From the NCBI GenBank assembly GCA_921293015.1, contig OV121087.1, forward strand, positions 41,278,630 through 41,342,629: a DNA stretch of 64,000 nt. The letters run 5' to 3'. The position numbers and the translations under genes are program-made. The notes under the pieces are model-generated. The model searched no databases and had not been told where the DNA came from. It saw only the letters and a program-made list of their open reading frames with translations. Position 1 is the first letter of the stretch, and each line of letters opens with the position of its first letter. This DNA comes from Phorcus lineatus. Taxonomy: Eukaryota > Mollusca > Gastropoda > Trochida > Trochidae. Of the stretch, positions 49,583-61,200 are shown piece after piece.

Positions 49583-50166
49583 ACGCACTAGTGGACGCCA
49601 ATATTTCGTAAACATAACGAATGCACAGGTATTGCATATCTACCTCATAAGTTATTTAACAAATATTTACGTATTCAGGTAGTAAAGAGGATTTTTAAAG
49701 GCCGGAAGTATTTGATGTTACGTTTCATTAAATCCGCATGAACTATGATATCGGAATTATTAAAATTTTGCTCATAACATGAAAAGCGGAAACGGCAGCC
49801 GCTATGGTCAATCTAATAACAATGCTATTACTGTGTTATTAGATCGGTTAATTTACAACATTGCTTACATAAAACATATTTCATTATTTGTTCTCAGTTC
49901 AGAGTTTAGTTAAATTCATTAGCTGCACACAGTCGTAGTTCAGCCGTTTCCAAGTGTCAATAATTTATCCGTTTTGTGCACAGTTAACCATAGATTTTTA
50001 TATGTCCAAGCCGACAGCGGCTGTCTTAACGTGTTCATTGTTGATTGGGTAAATTGTAAAGATTATTTAGTATCTCATTGCATCGATAGAAATTTTAAGT
50101 GAATGTATAAGTCCTCGTAAACCTTAAAATAGCCAATTTAAAAAGTAAAAGTGTGCACTAGTGCCT
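49583..50166 (+). mobile_element. TTAA-target MITE (ACGCACTAGT family), full copy
   Basis: 584 bp between TTAA duplications (49579-49582 and 50167-50170). The terminal inverted repeat is short: ACGCACTAGTG against AGGCACTAGTG. It lies in intron 2 of the methyltransferase pseudogene. A truncated sister copy is at 33770. Confidence 0.85.
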
Positions 50167-50439
50167 TTAAGTTATGAATTAACGATAATGCGAAAGTATT
50201 TATTAAAAACATGTTAATAGCCATAAAATGTAATGTAAAGTAAAATCAGTTAAAGATAAATCATTTCTACTATTTCTATCATCAAATTGAAAGTTCAAAT
50301 AACGCTTGCAACACAGATTCGAAACAAATCTTTCCTGTTCAATCATATTGCAGGGAACTTCCGGCTGAACGAGAGAATCTGTACGAAGAAAAGTCTCTGG
50401 TATTATACCTGTTGACCTACTACAGAAACACCCACTTAA

Positions 50440-50908
50440 AGAGACACTCCGTGATGTTTATAACATATTATTTACCTTTGATATGAACCTAAATGTCATA
50501 TGAGGTGATATATAATCAAGACATCTTAACTTTTCATGTCCAAAAGACATATATAGGACAAATATTGGTTTTCCATGAAAATCTAAAAACAGCCTTATAA
50601 ATGCACAGAGGTGTAGATATCACGTCCAATATACATGGATACTAGTTATATAACCTAACAAACATTATCAACTCCTAACTGCCCTCCTAGCTGTTTTTGA
50701 TATGTCTCCAAAATTACGTTTAACTATTTGACGTGCGCCTCTGTCCGGTTTTCGATCATAATTGCGACGTTCTACCTTCATAATGTCACTGTAAAAAACC
50801 AATAAGCTTTAAAATGTGTCTTTTTAGTAACAGTCGATACTTTGCGATCAAATGACACCATTGATTAAGTTTGGCATATATGACTCCAACAACTCACGGA
50901 GTGGCTCT
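50440..50908 (+). mobile_element. TTAA-target MITE inserted in the last methyltransferase exon
   Basis: 469 bp between TTAA duplications (50436-50439 and 50909-50912). The termini are AGAGACACTCCGTGA and AGAGCCACTCCGTGA (inverted). Removing it with one TTAA joins the HPLK and FPEFDVIT coding segments in frame. TTAA targeting suggests the piggyBac or Kolobok superfamily. Confidence 0.9.
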
Positions 50909-51234
50909 TTAAACCTTGCATTTTCCCGGAATTTGACGTCATTACGTCCAACTTGTGTTTCGAGGCTGCAGCCAAAAGTATCGACCAATACCGTAGCATC
51001 GCAAAAATGGTAAAAACTTTGCTGAGGAATGGCGGCCATCTTGTATTGTTTGGCCTGCTTGAGCATGACACATATCCAGTTGGGAAACATACATTCCAGG
51101 ACCTGTACATCACAATGAAAGAGGTTAAGGAAATATGGACAGGTGTTGGCAAGGAGATTCTTCATCTCAAGCAGGGGAAACATATCACTATGCATGAGGG
51201 TAGGGAGCATTTTATGGTGGTTGCAAAGAGGTAA

Positions 51235-52043
51235 TTTCGTCTTTTGAAGTACCTTTAAGCTTTGATATAAATTTACATGAAAAAATCATTGTATCTTCTT
51301 TTATTTATTATGGTCTTCCTTGTTGAAAAGCCAAATATATATTTATTGACACGATGAGTCAAGTCATTTTCATTCATTTGAAATATCTGATCAAGTCAAA
51401 GGACTTTTACAACTTTAAACCTGTCCTTGTTTTACTTGTGTCTTGTACAATTGTGTGAACATGTATGAAAACAGAGTGGTTGAAGAATACAACCCTCATT
51501 GTTTAATAACAGTAGTTATAAACATGATGTGGGTTTGTTGTTTATCAAAATATACTTATTTTGTTTTAATATCCTCTATTTGAAACGAAATACTTGTTTT
51601 CTAGAAATAAAAAAGATAAAAGAATTTAACCTTAAATATTGTTTCTGAAGTTCAATCTCAAACCATGAAATATTAATATTTAACTTAAATATAAAAAAAT
51701 AACATGTGGGTCTGTTACTTGTAATACAACAAAACGTCCCAGTAACAATATGGTTATCTCTAAAACATTTTATTCAAACAATAGTGACATACAACACTTA
51801 AAAATATACAAAAGCATTAACAAATGAAAACAAAACTATATTCATAAAGTAACTAATCACACTGTAGGTTTACAAATATTACATTTACATATTTAAAACC
51901 ATGAATGAAATGCTTTTCCATTTTCGAAAACATGTTAAGACGTGAAGAAACGGTATAACAAATTGGTAATTTTTCGTATACTTTTATCACATTTTCATTG
52001 ATCTTCACAACTCTTGTCACGATATGACATGTCATGATTTAGG

Positions 52044-52093
<50 letters not shown>

Positions 52094-52222
52094 CTAGCAT
52101 ATTTTCATTTCATAACATTTCATAAATATACATCAGATTATAAAAAGAATAGTAAAAGTGTTCCTTTAAGTCCTACATTACCAGTCCGATTACAGAGTCT
52201 TTCTCAGCTAAGGAACAACTTC
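51235..52222. other. Tail-to-tail interval; 3' UTR of the SGLT-like gene
   Basis: Lies between the pseudogene's stop and the transporter's stop. On the minus strand AATAAA at 51774-51769 is a plausible polyadenylation signal about 450 bases after the stop. An (AT)n microsatellite lies at 52041-52091. Confidence 0.5.
52041..52091. repeat. AT dinucleotide microsatellite
   Basis: About 50 bases of perfect (AT)n in the presumed 3' UTR of the transporter. Confidence 0.95.
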
Positions 52223-55200
52223 CTAAGCATAATAACCATAGAGGAAGGTGAAAACGCATAACAGAACAACAGCATTTGCGTTGAGAAAACGGTTGGTGTT
52301 ATTTGGTAACTTGAGACTAAACTTCTCCTGTACCGTCTGCACCAGTGTTCGTCCATCAGAATCCAATTCTATAACGACTTCTGGCTTGGATTTCTCAGCA
52401 TCTGTTGCTGGGATAAATAATGTTTAATCAAAAGTTGAATGTTTGTAAATCAGAGCCAAATAAAAATATTATGAATGTATCAGTCAAAATTTCTGTTATT
52501 GGATGTCAGCTTTTTTGATCCTTTGCGCTTTGAGAGGAGGACGAAAATAGGATTTAAAGGCATGTCCCCTGTGACCCTTATTAGGGGGACAGGGTCGACA
52601 CACCTATGAATATCGTTGCGTTTTTGTCACGAATTCTTTACACAAGAATACATCTTTCTTTGCTTTTTGCTTCTAAAATAGGTTTACACCAATTAAGTAT
52701 AATCCGCAAGAGTTTGTAAAAAGCTTTCAGCTTCTTACTCATAAAATCAAAATTTTATGATTTATAATCCTCATTTATCAATGTACCTCTACACTAGATT
52801 TCTTCTATTCTTCTTCAGTGGTACACAGGACGTTATTAAACTGTTAATTAAGCTTTAAGATAATACCATTTTGCACTTTATGAAAAAACTCACTTTCGTT
52901 TGCTTCTTTCTGTGCCTTTCGTTCGGCAGACTCAACAACAGTTTGTTCGTATTTCTTATTCCATTCCTTTGAACGAATACTCCAGTATGTCAGGCCTTCA
53001 GTCTGAAAATAGTATTTAAATCAAAAGAGGTCTGATCTTACGTCATGTGTTGATTCCTCTAAAACACTCTAAATAATAAAAAGGGCCAAACTGTCTGATA
53101 TAGAATAATATACTATATATATTATACTAATATACGTTCCCTAAAACCACAAAGATTATTTCGACAAGAAAAGAAAAGAAAAACATTGAAAACAATAAAA
53201 ATCTAAGCTTTAAGGTGAAATGATCTCTCCGCCGTAATTTGCCAAAATAAATTTATGGATGTCAAGGAAGGAAATTTAATTTCCACTATAACTTTAAACA
53301 ATTTAATCCTCTTGACATGTTTCGGTCAGATGATAGAAAGCCAACGATATTTTCAAACCGTAAACAATAAATTCATTTTGACACATAACAACTACATGAA
53401 ATATTCAATAGGTAACAAGTAAACATACGTTGCCATTTGACCGTTAAAGTGCCTCGCGGTGTAATCTAGATTATGCCTTCAAAAGTTTCAACTGTCTTTA
53501 TGCTGTACAGTAATCTTAGAATCCAAGTCTAAGCTTCTGTGAAATTTTACATTAGCATCTTAGAAATTCCTTATTACAATTCTATGCACGTTTCAATTTT
53601 TTCACGGCCTATGGCCTATAGAATATAATTAATTCAAACAATTCTTCATGTAACGAACAAATGTAGACCTTGACTCATATCATCAAAGTTGGGACCTAGA
53701 TATTTTCAGGAAACGTGTTTTGCATTCTTATCGCATGCATAATGTTATTGAGTCAAGTAGTGCCCGTAGTAACCTAATTAGCTGTCACCATCCTGCTAAA
53801 TCAGCGAATATGAATCAGCTCAGATACTTCCTAATACCCTGTCTTTTTAGGCCAAATCCCTCGTACGACTGGCGAGACATGAGATTGGTGGCTAAGTTCA
53901 CTTTTCATGAAATGTTGTTTTGCAATTAGTTTGAAGCTACTATCTTGAACTCAAATGATTTTTCCATCCGGATTGTGTTGCTGATGCTGGATTCGAGTCC
54001 ACTCATTGGCTGGTTAGATAACAAGCGATACGATGCTTTTGGCTTCAAGGAGATCAGTGTATGAGGAAGGAGTTGAGCAGAATCAAATACGCTGATTTAG
54101 CAGGATGAGCAGTCATTAACACCTATATTTATATAAAGATACGTAATTTCTGTATTTCATAAAAGCCTATCCAATGTTTCCATAATTGGCTGATAGTTTA
54201 GTCAAAATTTTCCTTATAAAGATATCCAATAGGTGAAAGGTGTATTTTTAACGCTAAGAGAAAGTTTTCCGAGGACAGACGTACAAGTTCTTTTGCCGGG
54301 GGGTCTGTCGCCAAACTGATGACCAGAGCTACTATGCTTGTAACGGCAATGCCAATTCCAGAGAAATAGGTGAAATGGACCTTGGAGACGACGTAGGGTC
54401 TTGTATCCACCCCTCCACAGCCGGGTGACGGGTAGACAAAGTCAAGCACCAGTCGACACACACCAACAATCTGTCCTATCACCATCCCGAAGAAGGCACC
54501 CTGGGGGAAATAACGTGTTTTGTTGAAATACGTATGGTCATCCAACAAACATAAATTCCATCCTTGGATGTATGTATGTTTGCATGTACATGAATACACT
54601 TACGTTATTACTATGCTCTATCTACTTAAACGTATGTACACTTAAGCAAGAAATTAAGTAGCATGTATCTAGACAAATTCTAGAATATATATGGTGCAAA
54701 GCTTTAAAGTTACCATTCGTTCAATACTCATGCGTCCTGCTCGGTTGTACGATAACTCAATAGCTTGTTATGTTATACCTACCTTCTCGTTGACCCGAGG
54801 AACAAAAATGGCCAGAATGAAGAGCGCACATATAGGCGGCGCTATGTACCCATTGACCGCCTGTATATAAAGGAAAAGTTGGCCCTCCTGGGATCCCATA
54901 ATCAGTGGAATCCATGCCAGGCTCACACCGACCAGAATAACGATAAAAACTCTGCGGAATATATAGAAATAATACGATATTATTTAAATGTTAATCCCAT
55001 GTTTGCGTCTCATCACATATCTTTTACGGAAGTTGTAAAATGATCATTTTTGGCTCAAAGTTTTATTTACATACTGAAAATTGACAATTCTGTTTTTCAA
55101 TTGAGGTTTATAAATATATATAAAGATTTAGCAGGATTTCTCAGCCAATAAGGATAAAAAAGCAATGAGATCCCATAAACCATTGTATTGTTTGATGTTG

Positions 55201-58200
55201 AGGACTATAATACTAGTTGTTCGGGTGAAATACAACATGACCAATATCATCGAGTGTCAACGCATGAGACAATGATGACAAAACATCTAAATAACATTAT
55301 TAAATCTAAATAAAATCGATCAAGTCAAATTCCTTTACATAATAATAAAAAATAGAAAACTAATCTTATAAATATTTATCTTATGTATCTGTAGGGAATA
55401 GATGCAGTTTGACTCCTTTCAACACAATAATTTGCACTTTCATTTCTTTGTGATAATACTCAATAGAAGCAAACAAAACGTCGGTATGACCACGGTTAAG
55501 ATGTTTGCATATAAAAAGACGGCGTGGAAAACTATATAAATATATAACTATGAAAATGTTGATTCTCATTGGAAAAGAATGTATAGGAACGTTTCCAGCA
55601 TCTCAAAACATGTGCATTGACAGCTTGTACTGGGTACATCTACATGTATAATATAGTGTGCAATAGATGGAATACAAAATGCTTAATTGATACATTCATT
55701 TTCGCAGGAGACTTCTTACACGGCATCTTGTCTATAGTAATCTTTAAGGCACCTTTAGATATAAAATGCCTTGAATGCTTCGACCACATGAAATTGTGAA
55801 AAACGCGTTTTAATGGCACTAAGGACCCATACCTTCCAACAATGAGAAGTTCCCTCTCCGTAGCTCTTGGTCTGATCTTCCTCCAGAGGTCCATGGTGAA
55901 CACAGTTCCTGCACTGTTGAAGATGGACGTCAAGGAACTCATCAGAGCGGCCAGCATCACCGCCATCATCAACCCACGCAGTCCTATCACGTCAGAAAAG
56001 ATTATTACAAGAGTAAATGTGTCATATTATCTGTTTTAATTCTGTAACAGTAGATGATAGGTCTATTGCATCACATGAACAGTGCGAGATTTACGAGTTA
56101 ATCGACATACAAATCGGCACTGTCCAGTGTAATACTTTTCCTCCATGGTCAGAAAACCCCTTGCCTGTCTAGTAAGAGCCTGGTACGTCACGGACAAATG
56201 TTTTGTGACATTACTGCGTATACGAAAACTTACCTTTTACAAAATGCTATGCTGGGTACTTATATTGCGTACATAATGAAGGGTAATGGTTGTAAGTAGC
56301 GCACTTTGATATTTAATAAATTTATAGTTTGGGGGATACGCTGCCTATAAAATAAATCCTCACAGAATCACTGTTGACGTCCTTTTACTTTAGAAAGGGT
56401 AAATAATCACATATCGGTTTTATCAACAAAACAATGAAGAGATCATAGTTAAGATCTGCTTCAGTTTAAGTAAAGGTGGTGAGAGAAACTTAATGTGGAA
56501 AAATTACCGGACCTAAATTACTTCCACAATGAGTGAAAGAATAGGTCCTGTATCCGTTAGTTGTGTTGGATGTACCTTTTCATTTAACCGACCGTAAAAT
56601 GAAATGTCGACTGTAAAAATCTTACAACCACCACAAATTAATTAATAAAGTTATTAATTTCCATACATAAATGCGGAAACTGAATAATACAATGAAATAA
56701 CATTGTATTTGCCTGAAAAAAAGACCAGATGTCATAACCGTTGTTGAATCGTTGAATAAATTATTAATGAAGACAGGTTGTTAAAATGGAGTAAAATTAT
56801 GAAAACAAAAGAAAAAGAACATTTTGTTGGCATATAAAAATATCAATTATTGTTTCCTTACCCATAGGTGCCAGCGTGAGAATAAGTTTTGGATAGGCAA
56901 TGTTAGAGCACCCCACTTCGTTCCCGCACACCTCGAGACACGTCTCTGGATCCGAACAGGCGACTTCAGCTGTAAATTAAGGTTTAAAAAAACCCTATAC
57001 CAACATTTTTAAGGGATTGAAAAGCATATGAGTTTAACAGTACAAATTAAGCGGTTATGGTGAGTTGGGAGGTGGAAAGGAAGAACTTTCGCCTGTGCTT
57101 GCTGACAATCATGAGATGTCAGAATCGACTCCACAATATGTACATGTAAGAAACATTTTCTTCGCTTTCAGTGTTATTACAGCAGGTTCATATTCAGAAA
57201 ATTAACCCTAATTCGTAAACGAACCCACGACGTTTTTGGTATACATACATATTGTGACTAAACAGCTAGCATATATAGACCTGGTTCCCGTTGCTTTTAA
57301 CTCTACGGTAACCTTAAATAACTATGGTATTCTTAATGCAATCTGAAAGAATGGCACTAATGTTGAACTGCTTTGCGCAACGACCCCCGGCCCCTATAGG
57401 GTTTCAAGGGTTTCATCAGAACAATATATTCATTATTATGTTTAGTCGACTAGTAACGCAAAGTTGGAATATGCACAAAAACATCCATAAAATATCCCTA
57501 AGGCCAAAACCAAAGCTTCGTTGTAAAAGGGCATGTGATTATTCTTCTTTCAGTTCAACGGCTGTTATACAGTGGTATTTTCTTTACATAAGCGTGTATG
57601 AAGCGTATAGGTTCGAAATCATTATAATTATTTTGTTCAATTCTTTTAACAATAAAGAGACACATAGGTTCGTTTATCATTCTATAACTTTAAAAAAAAA
57701 TTTATTAAAAAGATTTTTATTAAAAACTTCATGATAATAAGTGTGTCCATTACCGATTTTAGATGAAAGATAGCTACATAAATTGGAATCGTATACCCAG
57801 AGGACATTATCTGCTTTGATAAATGTATGTATTGACAAATCAAATGGTACTCTCGCATTTTATATGTAGTTTTTAATCAATTGTAAATAAAACATAAATA
57901 GCGGAAGAGGAAGTAAACCTACGGGTATAAAGAATACGACTGATCATCCCGGGGAAGATAATGAGGAAAAGAGGAAGAATCTTGAGATATCCTGCCAGGA
58001 CTGTCGCTCCCTTCGCGTGGGCCATGTTCTTGGCTGCCAGGGTTCTCTGGACCAACACCTAAAGCATATTAAATGATATATAAAGTATACTCGACACCTC
58101 ACTATGTACGTCCTTGGTAATTGGTTTTGTATCAAACGAGCGAAAGCAAAAATGATACAATATCATTCAAAAGTTGTTTTTTTAAAAAACGGCTTGTAAG

Positions 58201-61200
58201 GAAGGAGGCGTAGTATCCAGGGTATTACTCATCTATATTTATCAAACATATTTAACAACAATCAATCAATATAGTCATTTCTAGAGCGCTAATATCCAGT
58301 TCTGGAGAGGACTGCTCAAAAGCGACAGTAGGCTATCTCAAAGAGGTGGGTTTTTAGTTGAGACTTGAAAGTCAGGATATCCTCTGCAGATCTTAGGAAG
58401 CCAGGAAGCTTGTTCCACAGAGATAGGCCAACACATCGAAAAGTCTTATCTCCGAAAGTTTTTGTGCGACCAGGAACTATCTCACAGATGTGTTGCTGAG
58501 ATGACCGCAGTTGGCGTGATGACTGATATACTTGTACAAGCTCGGTCAAATACGTTGGTGCATCTTGGTGCAAGCTCCTGAACATCAGCACAAGGATCTT
58601 ATATTGAATCCGTTGGCGAATTGGCAGCCAATGTAGGCCCTTTAGGACTGGTGCAATGTGTAGCACAATCGCCAGGCACACATCGTAAGATTCAACAAGA
58701 AGACGAGATGCATGTGGATTTTCATGGGTTTATTTCTTCTAAGTACTTTGACTAATCTGGCTGTCGATCTTTCTCGCCCGCTTCTCCTGGGCACCCTCAC
58801 GACCCCCAGCGCGTCTTCAATCACATGGCTGGTTGTGGCTGTCACTAGCCCATGGTCGGGTGCTGGCTGAGAATCAACTCCTCAGTCCCGTAGCTGAGAC
58901 TCAACCCTCTCTCCAGGACAATGGCTGAGAACCCCCTTTGAAGTCAAACCTGGGTCTTATTTACCCAACAGACTCAGTTGTCAACACATTGTCACTTGAC
59001 AACAGCTTAATGATTATTACATACTTAGGGATTACTTGGGGATGGGATTAGCAGAGTATAACATAGGTTTCATAACAACTATATTACAAATGTGCTCTGA
59101 TTTCTTTGTGCGTGTGACAAATCTTGCGGCTGCGTTCTGGACTTTCTGCATTTGTTGAGAAGGTATTCTGGGATGCCTTGAAGCAGTGAATTGCAGTAGT
59201 CCATGCATGATGTGACATAAGCATGCATGAGCGTGGCTGCGCTGGACTTGTTGATGTATTTCCTAATGAGGCCGATGTTGCGGATATGGAAATAACTGCT
59301 TCTGCAGATGTTATTCACGTGCGATTCAAGGCTCATGGTAGAGTCAAACACAACGCCAAGATTTCTTGCTGTAGTGCACGGCTTGGTAAGACAACCTTCA
59401 ATTTTAATTTGGATGGCAGGTAGATGTTTTCTCTATGGTCTAGAGCACAGCACAAGCATCTCAGTTTTGTCCTGGTTAAGTTTCAGAAAGTTGTTTGTCA
59501 TCCACCGCTGAATGTCTGATATGCAACATTCAATGGATCTACGGGCAGATTCCCAGGACGAGGATTGCAGAGGCTTGAACCCAAGGTAGAGCTGAGTATC
59601 ATCCGCGTACAGTTGAAAACGAAGTTGATGAGAACGAGCTATGTTCCCCAAAGGTGAAGTGTAAATCACAAAGAGTATAGGCCCCAGAACTGATCCTTGT
59701 GGTTCACCGAACTGGAGGAGTTGACGTTTAGAGACCTTGCCCTCAATAAACACAGAGTGATGTCGGTTAGACAGGTAGGATCTACGCCAGTTTAGTGCAA
59801 GCCCTTTCACACCCATGCGATTTTCAAGAATAGACAGTAGAATTCCATGATCCACGGTATCAAAGGCATCCGAGAGGTCTGATAGAACAAGAATGGCTGC
59901 ACCAGTAGAATCGATTTCGCTTAGTAAGTCATTCTGAACCCGCAACAAAGCTGTCTCTGTACTATGCCCCTGTCGGTATGCAGACTGCATTACCTCATAC
60001 AGGCCATTCGATGCAATATGAACCTTGAGTCTGGAAGCAACAACACCTTCCAGGAGCTTAGATATATAAGCTGAAAGTAAAATTTCTGCGAGCCCAGATC
60101 CGTTGTTCCGGTTGTACGTACATCGTATCGTCATAATTGCAAAACGAAATTGATGATATGTGTATTTTTGTGATCAGCGATATTTTAAAAACATTTTGTC
60201 TACTTTTTTGTAGGTATGATTTAAATGTTACTTTGATAGAAAGATTTGGGATTTCGATTGTAGGAGTGGCCACAGTTTGATTTCATGCTTTACGTACAGA
60301 GAATGTCCTTCTTTTTACAAGTTGTAATGTTTACGCATCAGCTAATGATTGTTTTCGTCTATTCAATCATAAGCTTTCATTCAAATAATTCTTATTTCAA
60401 TGTACCATATGCATTTACCATTTGCAAACTTTGTTGATTACAGAAAATACGAAAGTTTTAACCTAAATAAATAATCGGCTCTACCTGATCTGCACACCAT
60501 GCCCAAAGCGAGGCTATAGTTGACCTGATTATGATTCCTGGCCAGGGGAGATCACCGGTGACGGGATCACGGAAGATATGAAAGGCGTCCTCTCGAGGCA
60601 AGCCACAGGTATTGTTCCTCGTCACGTTGGTTATTGGTACAGCATCAAAATACTTGGTGTAAAGGCCAGACATTCCACCAACCTCAAAGAAAGCTGAAGG
60701 GTAGAGAAATAAAATTTAAGAGCTGAAAGAAACTTTGAATTATCGAAGTTTCCCGATGATTTTATGACCATTAGGTACAGATGTGAATTACTTATTGAAC
60801 GTCATAATCTTAAATATTAATATCTACCTTGTCATCAGTCAATACGCGCATGTTCATATCACTTATATAATGTGCTGTAGCATGTGCTTCCAGTTACAGT
60901 TTTAACCAAGTTTTTACTTCTTTCAGTAACATATAGACACTTAAGGTCGGGAATATTTTAATTGAAATGAGGTAGATTATTCTCCACTCCTTGAAAAAGA
61001 CTGCGACCCAACAGGCCTCAAATCATTATTTTAAACTAAAAACACTTGACGAATATCGTTTGAAAATTAGATTTTTAAAAAATTCTTTTTTACCCATTCC
61101 TGCAAGTACGGTAGCTCCAATCAACATGACAATACTTTGAAGTGTGTCGGTAAACACAACTGCTGCCAGTCCCCCTAAAAACAGGATGTTGGAGCGTACA

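Larger units (their letters stand above)
45108..51234 (+). pseudogene. NNMT: NNMT/PNMT/INMT-family methyltransferase pseudogene
   Basis: The family transfers methyl groups from S-adenosylmethionine to small amines. Exon 1 starts at ATG 45108 (METISRDYVKDFESRAF) and resumes at 47619 after an inserted element (CDYEYHKTVLTIFHEAFAN|GTAAGT at 47693). Exon 2, 49209-49405, has the SAM-binding motif GGGLLDIGTGPLAHSVFSA, then DSIFLSDIALQNL and DPFFKFIVDAEGK. Exon 3, 50354-51234, has ERENLYEE, IPVDLLQKHPLK, then after a MITE FDVITSNLCFEAAAKSIDQY, NGGHLVLFG, YPVGKHTF and a TAA stop at 51232-51234. Lesions: a 2.45-kb element in exon 1, a net +1 shift at about 49270-49283, a net -1 shift at about 50385-50394 and a 469-bp MITE in exon 3. 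Excluding insertions the parts total 735 nt (245 codons with stop), near family length. The donor of exon 2 (GTTTGT) is also weak. Clearly dead. Confidence 0.88.

Noticed and set aside
50848..51210. Minus-strand open frames opposite the last methyltransferase exon
   Set aside because: They are antisense shadows; the plus strand carries clear methyltransferase motifs.
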